From the NCBI RefSeq assembly GCF_001425905.1, contig NZ_LMDY01000003.1, forward strand, positions 52,331 through 116,330: DNA of 64,000 bases, written 5' to 3'. This DNA comes from Methylibium sp. Root1272 (GTDB lineage: Bacteria; Pseudomonadota; Gammaproteobacteria; Burkholderiales; Burkholderiaceae_C). A program made the translations under genes and the position numbers. Below, piece after piece: positions 1-9,867 of this stretch; positions within the stretch are counted from its first letter, which is position 1, and each line of letters opens with the position of its first letter. The notes below the pieces were generated by a model, which was not told the origin of the DNA, made no database searches, and saw nothing but the letters and a program-made list of their open reading frames with translations.

Positions 1-2
1 AC

Positions 3-842
3 GACGTGCTGTCACTGCTGCGTGCGCACACGTGCCGGTCGCTCGTCTTCATGCAGATCCAGCCGAAGCCCCGGCTGCTGCGCGCCCTGCGCCATCCGAA
101 CGTCACCTGGGTGCCGATGCGCGACGACCTGCGCCATGACGCCAGCCGGGTGCGTCAGTTGCAAGGCAGCGGCCTCAAGTTCATCAACTTCTGCCGAGAA
201 TCGCACGCAGTCTTCAGCGCGCGCGGCCACCCCTCGCTGTCCTTGAGCTACTGGACGGCGCCGCAGTTGGCACCCCGCCGCAGCGAGCGTGTGCACCCGC
301 GGCTCTTTCTGTGGGACCGCGGCCAGGTGCAGTGGCCCGACCTCAAGCGCCTGATCGGCGATCAGCCGGTCGACAGTGTCGTGCTCCGGCTCGCGCCGGA
401 CCCTGGCCTTGCCTGCGTGCGGCCCGATGCGCAAGACATCCAGCGTTACCGCATCGAGTTGATCGAGGGCTGGCTCGATCACGCCGACTACCTCGCGCTG
501 CTGCGGGACTGTGACGTGTTCGTCGCACCCCGCCGACTCGAGGGCATCGGCATGGCGACGCTCGAAGCCATGGGCTCGGGGCAACCCGTTCTGGCGCCCG
601 ACCGCGCGACGATGAACGAGTACGTGGTGCATGGCCGCAACGGCTGGCTCTACGACCCCGACCGCCCCGCGCCGGTGGACCTGTCTGACTGGCGCCTGCG
701 CGGACAGGCTGCCTGGGAGGACAGCGTCGCGGGCGCCGCCGCCTGGAACCGGCAGCAGGCCGAGGTGCGCCCGTTCGTGCTGGCGCCGTCGCCGCGCCGA
801 GAGCGGCTGTGGTGGCGACTCGCCACGGGGTTGGGGCTGTGA
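3..842 (+). CDS. Glycosyltransferase family 4, C-terminal part (5' truncated)
   Basis: About 279 residues are visible; the frame is open to the window edge, so the true start lies upstream (a GTG at 6 is possible but unlikely to be the start). The C-terminal half carries the GT4/GT-B nucleotide-sugar signature: a DVFVAPRRLEGIGMATLEAM stretch around residues 172-191, with the conserved acidic residue followed by GSGQPVLA. This fold transfers a sugar from an activated donor to a glycan acceptor in the cytoplasm. The gene overlaps the next glycosyltransferase by four bases, so the two are probably translated together in a surface-polysaccharide locus. Donor and acceptor cannot be told from the sequence. 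Confidence 0.8.
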   Translation, partial: DVLSLLRAHTCRSLVFMQIQPKPRLLRALRHPNVTWVPMRDDLRHDASRVRQLQGSGLKFINFCRESHAVFSARGHPSLSLSYWTAPQLAPRRSERVHPRLFLWDRGQVQWPDLKRLIGDQPVDSVVLRLAPDPGLACVRPDAQDIQRYRIELIEGWLDHADYLALLRDCDVFVAPRRLEGIGMATLEAMGSGQPVLAPDRATMNEYVVHGRNGWLYDPDRPAPVDLSDWRLRGQAAWEDSVAGAAAWNRQQAEVRPFVLAPSPRRERLWWRLATGLGL

Positions 843-1834
843 GCAGGGCGCGCATCCCTCTGCCTGAACGCCTGACGCCGGCGCGTCTACCTCCGCAGTG
901 GCCGACCGCGAGCGTCCGGCCGACCTCCGCCGCAGCATCGGCCGATCTGCCACGCATCACCATCGTCACGCCGTCCTACAACCAGGCCGCCTTTCTCGAA
1001 TCGACGATTCGCTCGGTACTGGAACAGGGCTACCCGGCGCTCGACTACCACGTGATCGACGGTGGCAGCAACGACGGCTCGGTCGAGATCCTGCGGCACT
1101 ACGCACCGTGGCTGACCAGTTGGGTGTCGGAGCGCGACGGTGGCCAGGTCGATGCCCTCCTCAAGGGCCTGGCACGCGCCGGCGGCGAATGGTTCAACTG
1201 GATCAATTCCGATGACCTGCTGGCCCCCGGCGCACTGTGGGAGGTGGCTCGCGTGCGCGAGGCCGACCTGTTCGGCGGCTGCACGCAGAACTTCAGCGAG
1301 CACCGGCTCGACCGCCTGCGCACCAGCCGCGCGTTGACAGCGCGCGACCTGGTGCGCCTGCCGATCGAGTCGCGCACGCGCTGGCACCAACCGGGCATCT
1401 GGTACCGCACCGCAGCGCTGCGCGAGACCGGCATCGACGCGACGCTGCACTACCGCTTCGACCTCGACCTGCTGATCCGCTACACGCAGCGTTTCCCGCG
1501 CGTGCAGTACAGCGATCGCACGCTGGCGTGGTTCCGGCTGCACGGCGCCTCCAAGTCGCTCGCCGACGCCGAACGCTTCAGTGCCGAGCACCAGACGCTG
1601 CTGATGCGTCTGCTCGACGACCCCGACCTGCAGGCCCTGCATGCGGATGCTCGCGCCGCACTGGCGGCGCTGCAGTGGCGGCAGACCCTGCGGGCGCTGC
1701 AGGACGACCACTCGCGCCCTCGGCCGGCCCGCCTGTTGGCGCTGTGGCGGGCCGCGCAGCAGGTGCCCGGAGCCTGGCGCATCAACGCGACCTACGACAC
1801 ACTGGGCCGCCTGCTGCGGCCACGCCGCCGCTAG
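839..1834 (+). CDS. Glycosyltransferase family 2
   Basis: A 331-residue GT-A enzyme when started at the GTG that overlaps the upstream TGA (GTGA); a GTG at 809 in the same frame is the alternative. The core begins near residue 37 with ITIVTPSYNQAAFLESTIRS, continues with the donor-site segment VIDGGSNDGSVEIL, and has the metal-binding NSDD motif (WFNWINSDDLLAPG). This layout is typical of family 2 transferases that extend O-antigen, capsule or exopolysaccharide chains. Its TAG stop at 1832-1834 lies in the palindrome CTAG, which also supplies the stop of the opposing gene. The specific sugar is unknown. Confidence 0.85.
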   Translation: MSRARIPLPERLTPARLPPQWPTASVRPTSAAASADLPRITIVTPSYNQAAFLESTIRSVLEQGYPALDYHVIDGGSNDGSVEILRHYAPWLTSWVSERDGGQVDALLKGLARAGGEWFNWINSDDLLAPGALWEVARVREADLFGGCTQNFSEHRLDRLRTSRALTARDLVRLPIESRTRWHQPGIWYRTAALRETGIDATLHYRFDLDLLIRYTQRFPRVQYSDRTLAWFRLHGASKSLADAERFSAEHQTLLMRLLDDPDLQALHADARAALAALQWRQTLRALQDDHSRPRPARLLALWRAAQQVPGAWRINATYDTLGRLLRPRRR

Positions 1835-2763
1835 CGCGGCGCCCGGGCCGCGGCCTGCTGCAGCCGTCGCCGGATCAGCGGCACCAGCGGTTCGACCGGC
1901 CAGCGTCGGCTGGCCTGCAGCAGCACGAAGCGCGCGGCCGGATCGTCGAACGCCGCCTCGACCAGCGCGGCCGCCTGGTCACGTTGTTGCTGCGTGATGA
2001 CGAAGCGCGTCGCGGTGTTCGCCGGGCTCTCGAAGTGGTGGCGGCCTCGCTCGATGAACTGCGCATAGGCGCCGTAGAGCGTGAACTCCGACAGTTCGCC
2101 CGGTCGCTGACCCAACAGGCTGCGCCACCATGGGCGCCCACCATGCACCTGTGCCAGGTGAGCGTGCAGGCCGCGCGCGGTGTCGCGATGGAACACGAAC
2201 GGCCAGGCGACGAAGTTCACCGGGCGCACCGTCTCGGACGCCAGCGCCAGCATGCGCGCGGCGGCATCGGCCCAATGCGCGAAGGTGGGCCGGTGCTCGA
2301 TCATCAAGGCCGCCCGGCCGTCGTGCAGGTAGTGCTCGGCGCGCAGCGGCATGGTGGGCAGCACGTCGGAGTCGAGCGCCACGCAGGCCTCGTGCGGCCC
2401 GATCGCGGGCACCGCGAGCTTGACGATCTGCTGCACGTGCCAGCCGTCGCTGGCCGCGTCCGGAAACCAGCCGAAGCGCTTGGCCAGGCTGCGGCGCAAC
2501 TTGCGGTAGCCGTCCGGCCAGCCCGACAGGCGCCGCCGCGTGGCCTCGACCTCGGCGGGAAGCACCTCGGCCGAGGCGATCCACTCGACCCGGGTCGTGC
2601 CCAACGCGTTGCGGAACAGCGGCAGGTCCTCGGTCTGCACCACCGCGAGGTGCGGCCAGTCGCAGCCGAAGGCGTCGAGCGCCTCGCGCAGCAGGCCGAA
2701 GCGCTGCAGGTCGGCGCGGTAGGTCGGCGTCAGCAGCGCGACGCGCGGCGGCGCCTCCGTCAT
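1831..2763 (-). CDS. Conserved protein of a polysaccharide locus (possibly DUF6492-type)
   Basis: A 310-residue protein opening with VALLTPTYRADLQRF, like the first beta strand of a GT-A fold. A later CVALDSDVLPTMPL segment resembles the DxD metal site of glycosyltransferases. There is no signal peptide and no membrane segment. Its ATG overlaps the stop of the upstream family 2 glycosyltransferase (ATGA at 2760-2763), so the two are coupled. I believe it belongs to the group annotated DUF6492, found in capsule and O-antigen clusters, but I cannot confirm that here. A sugar-transfer role is inferred from the DSD motif and the neighbours. Confidence 0.65.
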   Translation of the reverse strand: MTEAPPRVALLTPTYRADLQRFGLLREALDAFGCDWPHLAVVQTEDLPLFRNALGTTRVEWIASAEVLPAEVEATRRRLSGWPDGYRKLRRSLAKRFGWFPDAASDGWHVQQIVKLAVPAIGPHEACVALDSDVLPTMPLRAEHYLHDGRAALMIEHRPTFAHWADAAARMLALASETVRPVNFVAWPFVFHRDTARGLHAHLAQVHGGRPWWRSLLGQRPGELSEFTLYGAYAQFIERGRHHFESPANTATRFVITQQQRDQAAALVEAAFDDPAARFVLLQASRRWPVEPLVPLIRRRLQQAAARAPR

Positions 2764-3569
2764 GGCACCGACGACGGCCTGCGTGGCGACGTCGCGGCAT
2801 CCGCCTCCAGCGCCCACAGCGCCGCGTACTTGTGGAACGCGTACTGCCCCAGGATCACGGCCATCAGGAAGCCGCGGCTGCCGTCGAGGAAGCCGCCGCG
2901 CAGCAGGTACTGCTGGAGAAAGTCGGTCACGAAGCGCAGCGCCGCATACGCGAGGTTGCCGCGGTGGCCCTTGGCGAACTTCTGCTCTGCCAGCAGGCAG
3001 CCGTACTTCAGGTGCTTCTCCTGCACATGCTGGTAGCTGCGCCACGAGTAGTGCTCGAGCGGCGCCTTCAGCACGCGGTCCTTCCGGCGCGGCATCAGCA
3101 GCGACTCGTGCACCTGGTGTTCGCGGTAGCGCACCCCCTCGCGCAGGAACAGCTTGGCCTGCGGCGAGGTGTAGCGGCCGTACTTCAACGGGCGGCCGAA
3201 GAAATAGGTCTTCCACGGCATCTTGAGCACGGTGAAGTCGCGCCCCGGTTCGTCGAGCACGCGGTCGATCTCGTCGCGCAGTTCGGGCGTCACCACCTCG
3301 TCGGCATCGATCGACAGCACCCACTCGCCGCTGCAGTGGTCGAGCGCACGGTTGCGCTGCGGGCCGTATCCCGGCCAATCGGTGACCCAGAGCTTGTCGG
3401 TGTAGCGGCGCACGATGTCGGTCGTGCCGTCGGTGCTGCCGCTGTCGAGCACGACGATCTCGCTCGCCCAGCCGGCCACCGACTGCAGGCAGGCCTCGAT
3501 CCGGTCGGCCTCGTCGCGGACGATCATCATGACCGAGACGGTCGTGCGGCGGCTGGAACGGGGCAGCAT
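2760..3569 (-). CDS. Family 2 glycosyltransferase, LPS-core (WaaE/KdtX-like) type
   Basis: A 269-residue GT-A protein with VSVMMIVRDEADRIEACLQS at the N-terminus, VLDSGSTDGTTDIV as donor site and SIDADEVV as metal-binding motif. The segment KYGRYTSPQAKLFLREG followed by HESL is typical of the subgroup that adds heptose or glucose to the inner lipopolysaccharide core. The C-terminal third is hydrophobic and aromatic, as in enzymes that rest on the inner membrane. ATG at 3569 was chosen because homology starts a few residues later. The gene precedes and overlaps the 310-residue protein gene. Confidence 0.8.
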   Translation of the reverse strand: MLPRSSRRTTVSVMMIVRDEADRIEACLQSVAGWASEIVVLDSGSTDGTTDIVRRYTDKLWVTDWPGYGPQRNRALDHCSGEWVLSIDADEVVTPELRDEIDRVLDEPGRDFTVLKMPWKTYFFGRPLKYGRYTSPQAKLFLREGVRYREHQVHESLLMPRRKDRVLKAPLEHYSWRSYQHVQEKHLKYGCLLAEQKFAKGHRGNLAYAALRFVTDFLQQYLLRGGFLDGSRGFLMAVILGQYAFHKYAALWALEADAATSPRRPSSVP

Positions 3570-3668
3570 GGCAGGGGCGGAGTCGCGTCGGCCCGGATGA
3601 TAGGCGCTCGTGCCGCCGCCGCCGGCCGGATGCAGCGGCCCCGCACGACACGCGCTACCCTCCGCGCC

Positions 3669-4604
3669 ATGACATTGCCCTCCTCCCTCGCTCCCGGCCT
3701 GCGCCCGTCCCGCGTCCTGCAATTGCCGGTGCGCGGCCTGCACTACCAGGTGCATGCCTGGGGCGATGCTTCGCTTGTCGCCCCCGACCGACCACCGCTG
3801 ATGCTGCTGCACGGCTGGATGGACGTGGGTGCGTCCTTCCAGTTCCTGGTCGACGCGCTCGCCACGCCGCGCTTCGTGCTGGCGCCCGACTGGCGCGGCT
3901 TCGGCGGCAGCCTGGTGCCGCCTGCCACCGACAGCTACTGGTTCGCCGACTACCTGGCCGACCTGGACGCGCTGCTGGACCACTTCGCGCCCGACCAACC
4001 GGTCGACCTGCTGGGCCACAGCATGGGCGGCAACGTCGTGATGCTGTACGCCGGCGTGCGGCCGGCGCGCATCCGCCGCCTGATCAACCTCGAGGGCTTC
4101 GGCATGCCGCGCTGCGCGCCGGCCCAGGCGCCCAGCCGCTACGCAAAATGGCTCGATGAACTGAAGGCGCCGCAGCGCCTGCGCGACTACGCCAGCCTCG
4201 ACGAGGTCGCACACCGACTGCGCCAGAACAACCCGCGGCTCACCTTGGAACGCGCCGCGTGGCTGGCGCCGCACTGGGCGCGCCAAACGGCAATGGGGCG
4301 CTGGGAGATCCAGGGCGACCCGGCGCACAAGCGCAGCAACCCGCTGCTCTACCGCGTCGACGAGGTGCTGGCCTGCTGGGGGCGCATCACGGCGCCGCTG
4401 CTGTGGGTGGAGGGGCGGCAGACCGACGTATCCAAGTGGTGGGGCAACAGCTACCCGCGCAGCGATTTCGAGGAGCGCCTGGCCTCGATCGCCTCCACCG
4501 TGTCGATCGAACGGGTGATGCTGGAAGACGCCGGACACATGCTGCACCACGATCAGCCGGAGCAGTTGTCGGCGCACATCGAGCGTTTCCTGTCGGGGCC
4601 GTGA
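3669..4604 (+). CDS. Alpha/beta-fold hydrolase
   Basis: A 311-residue cytoplasmic hydrolase. It has the oxyanion-hole motif LLHGWMDVG near residue 52, the nucleophile elbow GHSMGGN (Ser near residue 119), and a C-terminal His in EDAGHMLHHDQPEQL. These are consistent with a Ser-Asp-His triad. The fold covers esterases, epoxide hydrolases, haloalkane dehalogenases and lactonases; nothing narrows the substrate. It diverges from the LPS glycosyltransferase gene over about 100 bases and is followed by the palindromic region at 4605-4922. Confidence 0.85.
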   Translation: MTLPSSLAPGLRPSRVLQLPVRGLHYQVHAWGDASLVAPDRPPLMLLHGWMDVGASFQFLVDALATPRFVLAPDWRGFGGSLVPPATDSYWFADYLADLDALLDHFAPDQPVDLLGHSMGGNVVMLYAGVRPARIRRLINLEGFGMPRCAPAQAPSRYAKWLDELKAPQRLRDYASLDEVAHRLRQNNPRLTLERAAWLAPHWARQTAMGRWEIQGDPAHKRSNPLLYRVDEVLACWGRITAPLLWVEGRQTDVSKWWGNSYPRSDFEERLASIASTVSIERVMLEDAGHMLHHDQPEQLSAHIERFLSGP

Positions 4605-4922
4605 CCTGCAATGCGGGGTGGCGGGGTGTTGGAGCGAGCATGGCGGGGTGCGAGTGGGCGCCATCGCTTAGCGGGGGTACCCGATGCGCGCTGTCGCCCA
4701 CTCGCACCCCGCCATGCAAGCACCGACTGTGCTTCGGGACCTGGCCGTGCGGCGATGGTGGAAGCGAGGATGAGGGCGGGCCCGGCGAAGCGCATCGGGT
4801 ACCCCCGCTAAGCGCAGCCGGGCCCGCCCTCATCCTCGCCCGCTCCGAGCTCAAGAGGCAGCATGAGAAAATCCATCGATCAGCGGCCCTCAGCCGCCGC
4901 TCCCGAACACGAAGGAACCCCC
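4605..4922. repeat. Intergenic region with two long palindromes sharing inverted loops
   Basis: This 318-base gap has no gene. Hairpin 1 has perfect 23-bp arms at 4638-4660 and 4695-4717. Hairpin 2 has perfect 23-bp arms at 4764-4786 and 4817-4839. A 24-base loop segment of hairpin 1 (4666-4689) is the exact reverse complement of the loop segment of hairpin 2 (4790-4813). The arms of the two hairpins are only loosely alike, so the loop is conserved while each stem keeps its own self-complementarity. It looks like a REP/BIME-type repeat pair and could also end transcription of the hydrolase gene; there is no T-tract. The last part before 4923 holds the prfB leader. Confidence 0.85.
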
Positions 4923-6027
4923 ATGGACATCGAACACATCAACGCCCTCGGCAACCAACTTGCTGACCTGCGCGAGCGCACGGCCCAGCTCCGGGGGTAT
5001 CTTTGACTACGATGAAAAGTCACGCCGCCTGAGCGAGGTCAACGCCGCGCTCGAGGATCCGACGGTCTGGAACGACCCGAAGAACGCCCAGGCCCTGGGC
5101 CGGGAGAAGAAGTCGCTCGAGACGGTGGTCGACACCATCGCGTCGCTGGAGCGCGACCTCGTCGACAACGCCGAGCTCTACGAGATGAGCAAGGAAGAAG
5201 GCGACGAGGACGGCCTGCGTGCCATCGAGGCCGAGACGCTGGGTCTGGCCGCGCAGGTGGAGCAGCTCGAGTTCCGCCGCATGTTCAGCAACCCCGCCGA
5301 CCCGAGCAACTGCTTCATCGACATCCAGGCCGGCGCCGGTGGCACCGAGGCCTGCGACTGGGCCAGCATGCTGCTGCGCCAGTACCTCAAGTACTGCGAA
5401 CGCAAGGGCTTCAAGGCCACCATCGAGGACGAGACCGAGGGCGACACCGCCGGCATCAAGAACGCAACGATCAAGGTCGAGGGCGACTACGCCTTCGGCC
5501 ACCTGCGCACCGAGACCGGCGTGCACCGCCTGGTGCGCAAGAGCCCGTTCGATTCCTCGGGCGGACGCCACACCAGCTTCGCGTCGCTGTTCGTCTACCC
5601 CGAGGTCGACGACTCGATCGAGATCGAGATCAACCCGGCCGACGTGCGCACCGACACCTTCCGCGCCAGCGGAGCGGGCGGCCAGCACATCAACAAGACC
5701 GACTCGGCGGTGCGGCTGACGCACATCCCGACCGGCATCGTCGTGCAGTGCCAGGACGGCCGCAGCCAGCACAGCAACCGCGACGTGGCGTGGAAGCGGC
5801 TGCGCTCGCGCCTGTACGACCATGAGATGCGCAAGCGCCAGGAAGAGCAGCAGAAGCTGGAAGACACCAAGACCGACGTCGGCTGGGGCCACCAGATCCG
5901 CTCCTACGTGCTGGACAACAGCCGCATCAAGGACCTGCGCACCAATGTCGAGATCTCCAACACGCAGAAGGTGCTCGACGGCGACCTGGACGCCTTCATC
6001 GAGGCCAGCCTGAAGCAGGGCGTCTGA
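4923..6027 (+). CDS. prfB: Peptide chain release factor 2, programmed +1 frameshift
   Basis: Release factor 2 ends translation at UGA and UAA. The first 27 codons run from ATG 4923 to CTT 5001-5003, then meet an in-frame TGA (5004-5006). Reading resumes one base on at GAC 5005, giving 367 residues, the normal length. The slip site CTTTGAC is preceded by a Shine-Dalgarno-like GGGGG, as in the classic RF2 autoregulatory frameshift: low RF2 favours the slip. The SPF recognition tripeptide is in [11 protein letters not shown] and the catalytic GGQ in [19 protein letters not shown]. The real CDS is join(4923..5003,5005..6027). Confidence 0.97.
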
Positions 6028-6076
6028 GGCCCCCATTCCGCTCGACCCCCACGAAGTTCCCCTGGAGACACCGCAC

Positions 6077-8773
6077 ATGCGCGAAGGCACCGCTCCCCTC
6101 GTCCGCCGCGAGGACTACAGCGCCCCGGCCTACTGGATCCGCAGCGTCGACCTCACGTTCGACCTGGACCCGCAGAAGACGCTGGTCATCAACCGCATGG
6201 AGGTCGAGCGCAACCCCGACCTGCCGGCGCAGCCGCTGCGCCTGGACGGCGAGGACATCAACCTCACACGGGTGCTGGTCGATGGCGAGAGCATCTCCTT
6301 CCGCGTCGAAGGCGCGCAACTGGTGCTCGACGGTCTGCCGGACGGCCGCTTCACGCTCGAGCTGCGCAACACCTGCGCACCGGCGAAGAACACCCAGCTG
6401 TCGGGCCTGTACACCTCCGGTGGCGGCTTCTTCACGCAGTGCGAGGCGCAGGGCTTCCGCCGCATCACCTACTTCCTCGACCGGCCCGACGTGATGGCGG
6501 TCTTCACCGTCACGCTGAAGGCCGACGCGAAGACCTACCCGGTGCTGCTGTCGAACGGGAACCTGGTGGAGCAGGCCGAGCTCGACGGCGGCAAGCACAG
6601 CGCGAAGTGGCACGACCCCTTCCCGAAGCCGAGCTACCTGTTCGCGCTGGTCGCGGCCGACCTGGTGATGCGCGAGCAGAAGGTCCGCAGCCGCTCGGGC
6701 AAAGACCATTTGCTGCAGGTCTACGTGCGCGCCGGCGACCTGGACAAGACCGAGCACGCGATGAACTCGCTGATCGCCTCGGTGGCCTGGGACGAGGCGC
6801 GCTTCGGCCTGTCGCTCGACCTGGAGCGCTTCATGATCGTCGCGGTGAGCGACTTCAACATGGGCGCGATGGAGAACAAGGGCCTGAACATCTTCAACAC
6901 GAAGTTCGTGCTGGCCAGCGCCGCGACCGCCACCGACTTCGACTTCGCGCACGTCGAGAGCGTGGTCGGCCACGAGTACTTCCACAACTGGACCGGCAAC
7001 CGCGTGACCTGCCGCGACTGGTTCCAGCTGTCGCTGAAGGAAGGCCTCACGGTCTTCCGCGACCAGGAGTTCAGCATGGACATGGCGGGCGCTGCCAGCG
7101 CCCGCGCCGTGCAGCGCATCCAGGACGTGCGCCTGCTGCGCCAGGTGCAGTTCTCCGAGGACGCCGGCCCGATGGCTCACCCGGTGCGTCCCGACCAGTA
7201 CCAGGCGATCGACAATTTCTACACCGCCACCGTCTACGAGAAGGGCGCCGAGGTGGTGCGGATGATGCACACGCTGGTCGGCCGCGACGGCTTCGCCGCC
7301 GGCATGAAGCGCTACTTCGAGCGCCACGACGGCCAGGCCGTGACCTGCGACGATTTCGCGCAGGCCATCGCCGATGCCAACCCCGGCAGTGCCCTGGCCG
7401 GACGGCTGGACGCCTTCAAGCGCTGGTACGCGCAGGCCGGCACGCCGCAGCTCGCCGCGCGCGGCCGCTACGACGCCGAGGCCCGCCGCTACACGCTCGA
7501 ACTCACGCAGCGAGGCTTGCCCACGCCCGGCCAGCCCGACAAGCAGCCGTGGGTGATCCCGGTCGCGATCGGCCTGGTGGCGGCCGACGACGGCCGGGCG
7601 CTGCCACTGCAGCTCGACGGTGAACCGGCCGCGGACGGCAGCGACCGCGTGCTGGTGCTCGACCAGCCGAGCGCCACCTTCACCTTCGTCGGTGTCGAGT
7701 CCGAACCCGTGCCCTCGCTGCTGCGCGGCTTCTCGTCCCCGGTGGTCCTGGACGCCGCGCTGACGGATGCCCAGTTGCTGGTGCTGCTGGCCCACGACCG
7801 CGACGCCTTCAACCGCTGGGAGGCTGGCCAGCAGCTCGCGTTGCGCCGCCTGCTCGCGGCCGCGCAGCGGCAGGACGACGGCACACCGGTGCTCGACCAG
7901 CCCTTCGTCGCGGCGATGCGCAGCCTGCTGCGCGACCCCGCGCTCGACGCCGCCTTCAAGGAGCTCGCGCTCACGCTGCCGACCGAGACGTACGTGGGCG
8001 AGCGGCTCGGCGTGCAGATCGACCCGCAGCGCGTGCATGCGGTGCGCGAGGCCGCCCGCCTGCAGCTCGCGCAGGCGCTGCGCGACGACTGGGTCTGGGC
8101 TTACGACAAGCACCAGCCCGCCGGCGGCTACTCGCCCGACGCGCACAGCGCCGGCCAGCGCGCGCTGGCCAACCTGGCGCTGGCGATGCTGGTGCTCGAT
8201 GCCACCGCCAGCGGTGACACCGTCTGGCCCGGCCGGGCCTACCAGCGCTTCAAGGACGCCGGCAACATGACCGACCGCTTCGGTGCGCTGTCGGCCCTGG
8301 TGAACGCGCACGCCGAGCTGGCGGTGCCGGCGCTGGAGCGCTTCCACGCGCTGTTCAAGGGCGAGGCGCTGGTGATCGACAAGTGGTTCGCGCTGCAGGC
8401 CGGCGCGAGCGAGCCGGTCGGCGAGCGCGCCGGCCGCGTGTTCGCGCGGGCCAAGGCCCTGTTGCAGCATGCCGACTTCTCGCTGCGCAACCCGAACCGG
8501 GCGCGCAGCGTGCTGGCGGCGCTGTTCCTCAACAACCCGGCCGCCTTCCACCGCAGCGACGCCGCCGGCTACGTGTTCTGGGCCGAGCGGGTGTGCGAGG
8601 TCGACGCCATCAACCCGCAGCTCGCCTCGCGGCTGGCGCGCGCACTCGACCGCTGGCGTGCGCTGGCCGAGCCCTACCGCAGCGCCGCGCGCGAGGCGAT
8701 CGCCCGCGTGGCGGCCAAGCCGGAGCTGTCCGAGGACACGCGCGAGATCGTCACGCGCGCACTGCAGGACTGA
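6077..8773 (+). CDS. pepN: Aminopeptidase N (M1 family)
   Basis: An 898-residue zinc aminopeptidase that removes N-terminal residues from cytoplasmic peptides. The exopeptidase motif GAMENKGLN lies near residue 259. The zinc site [13 protein letters not shown] is near residue 298, with the second glutamate in [13 protein letters not shown]. Length and the long helical C-terminal domain match bacterial PepN. It starts 49 bases after prfB and 43 bases precede fbp; all run the same way, so co-transcription is possible. Confidence 0.96.
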   Translation: MREGTAPLVRREDYSAPAYWIRSVDLTFDLDPQKTLVINRMEVERNPDLPAQPLRLDGEDINLTRVLVDGESISFRVEGAQLVLDGLPDGRFTLELRNTCAPAKNTQLSGLYTSGGGFFTQCEAQGFRRITYFLDRPDVMAVFTVTLKADAKTYPVLLSNGNLVEQAELDGGKHSAKWHDPFPKPSYLFALVAADLVMREQKVRSRSGKDHLLQVYVRAGDLDKTEHAMNSLIASVAWDEARFGLSLDLERFMIVAVSDFNMGAMENKGLNIFNTKFVLASAATATDFDFAHVESVVGHEYFHNWTGNRVTCRDWFQLSLKEGLTVFRDQEFSMDMAGAASARAVQRIQDVRLLRQVQFSEDAGPMAHPVRPDQYQAIDNFYTATVYEKGAEVVRMMHTLVGRDGFAAGMKRYFERHDGQAVTCDDFAQAIADANPGSALAGRLDAFKRWYAQAGTPQLAARGRYDAEARRYTLELTQRGLPTPGQPDKQPWVIPVAIGLVAADDGRALPLQLDGEPAADGSDRVLVLDQPSATFTFVGVESEPVPSLLRGFSSPVVLDAALTDAQLLVLLAHDRDAFNRWEAGQQLALRRLLAAAQRQDDGTPVLDQPFVAAMRSLLRDPALDAAFKELALTLPTETYVGERLGVQIDPQRVHAVREAARLQLAQALRDDWVWAYDKHQPAGGYSPDAHSAGQRALANLALAMLVLDATASGDTVWPGRAYQRFKDAGNMTDRFGALSALVNAHAELAVPALERFHALFKGEALVIDKWFALQAGASEPVGERAGRVFARAKALLQHADFSLRNPNRARSVLAALFLNNPAAFHRSDAAGYVFWAERVCEVDAINPQLASRLARALDRWRALAEPYRSAAREAIARVAAKPELSEDTREIVTRALQD

Positions 8774-8816
8774 CCTCCCCTCTTCCCCTCTCTCTCACGT
8801 CCGAAGGAACCCCGAG

Positions 8817-9827
8817 ATGACCCGACGCATCAGCCTCACGCAATACCTGGTGGAGGAGCAGCGCGAGCGCGGCCGCATCCCGGCGCAGCTGCGCCTGCTG
8901 CTGGAGGTGGTGGCGCGCGCCTGCAAGAGCATCGCCATCAGCGTCAACAAGGGCGCGCTGGGTGGCGTGCTCGGCAGCGCCGGCAGCGAGAACGTGCAGG
9001 GCGAGGTGCAGAAGAAGCTGGACATCATCGCCAACGAGGTGCTGATCGAGGCCAACGAATGGGGCGGCGCGCTCGCGGCCATGGCCAGCGAGGAGATGGA
9101 CAGCATCTACGTCGTGCCCAACCGCTACCCCCAGGGCGAGTACCTGCTGCTGTTCGACCCGCTCGACGGCTCGAGCAATATCGACGTCAACGTCAGCATC
9201 GGCACCATCTTCTCCGTGCTGAAGAAGCAGAGCGACACCCCGGGCGTCAGCACCCAGGACTTCCTGCAGCCCGGCAGTGCCCAGGTGGCCGCCGGCTATT
9301 GCGTCTACGGCCCGCAGACCACGCTGGTGCTGACCGTCGGCGACGGCGTCGCGATGTTCACGCTCGACCGCGAGCAGGGCTCGTGGGTGCTCACCGCCGA
9401 CGAGGTGCGCATCCCCGAGGACACCAAGGAGTTCGCGGTCAACATGAGCAACCAGCGCCACTGGGCGCCGCCGATGCAGCGCTACATCGACGAATGCCTG
9501 CAGGGCAAGGACGGCCCGCGCGGCAAGGACTTCAACATGCGCTGGGTCGCCAGCATGGTGGCCGACGTGCACCGCATCCTGTGCCGCGGAGGCGTCTTCA
9601 TGTACCCCTGGGACAAGCGCGAGCCGGCCAAGGCCGGCAAGCTGCGGCTGATGTACGAGGCCAATCCGATGGGTTTCATCGTCGAGCAGGCCGGCGGCGC
9701 GGCCACCAACGGCAAGCAGCGCGTACTCGACCTGCAGCCGGGCCAGCTGCACGAGCGCGTCAGCGTGATCCTGGGCTCGAAGAACGAGGTCGAGCGCGCG
9801 AGCGCCTACCATCGCGAAGCGGGCTGA
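8817..9827 (+). CDS. fbp: Fructose-1,6-bisphosphatase class 1
   Basis: A 336-residue class I FBPase that hydrolyses fructose-1,6-bisphosphate to fructose-6-phosphate in gluconeogenesis and the Calvin cycle. The metal-binding motif [20 protein letters not shown] begins near residue 112. [13 protein letters not shown] and GFIVEQAGG are the usual C-terminal substrate-site segments. An AAGGAAC sequence precedes the ATG. It sits directly before a PPi-type phosphofructokinase, so this pair controls the fructose-6-phosphate step. In an organism that also carries cbbLS about 50 kb away, it may serve CO2 fixation too. Confidence 0.96.
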   Translation: MTRRISLTQYLVEEQRERGRIPAQLRLLLEVVARACKSIAISVNKGALGGVLGSAGSENVQGEVQKKLDIIANEVLIEANEWGGALAAMASEEMDSIYVVPNRYPQGEYLLLFDPLDGSSNIDVNVSIGTIFSVLKKQSDTPGVSTQDFLQPGSAQVAAGYCVYGPQTTLVLTVGDGVAMFTLDREQGSWVLTADEVRIPEDTKEFAVNMSNQRHWAPPMQRYIDECLQGKDGPRGKDFNMRWVASMVADVHRILCRGGVFMYPWDKREPAKAGKLRLMYEANPMGFIVEQAGGAATNGKQRVLDLQPGQLHERVSVILGSKNEVERASAYHREAG

Positions 9828-9867
9828 CGGCGGCGGCCGCGACCGCACCACCACGGAGGACGAGTCG

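Noticed and set aside
1237..3036. A 599-codon plus-strand frame across the glycosyltransferase genes
   Set aside because: It runs through three convincing genes on both strands and shows no recognisable domain.
5996..8551. An 851-codon open frame antisense to pepN
   Set aside because: Shadow of a certain gene; no domain and biased residues.
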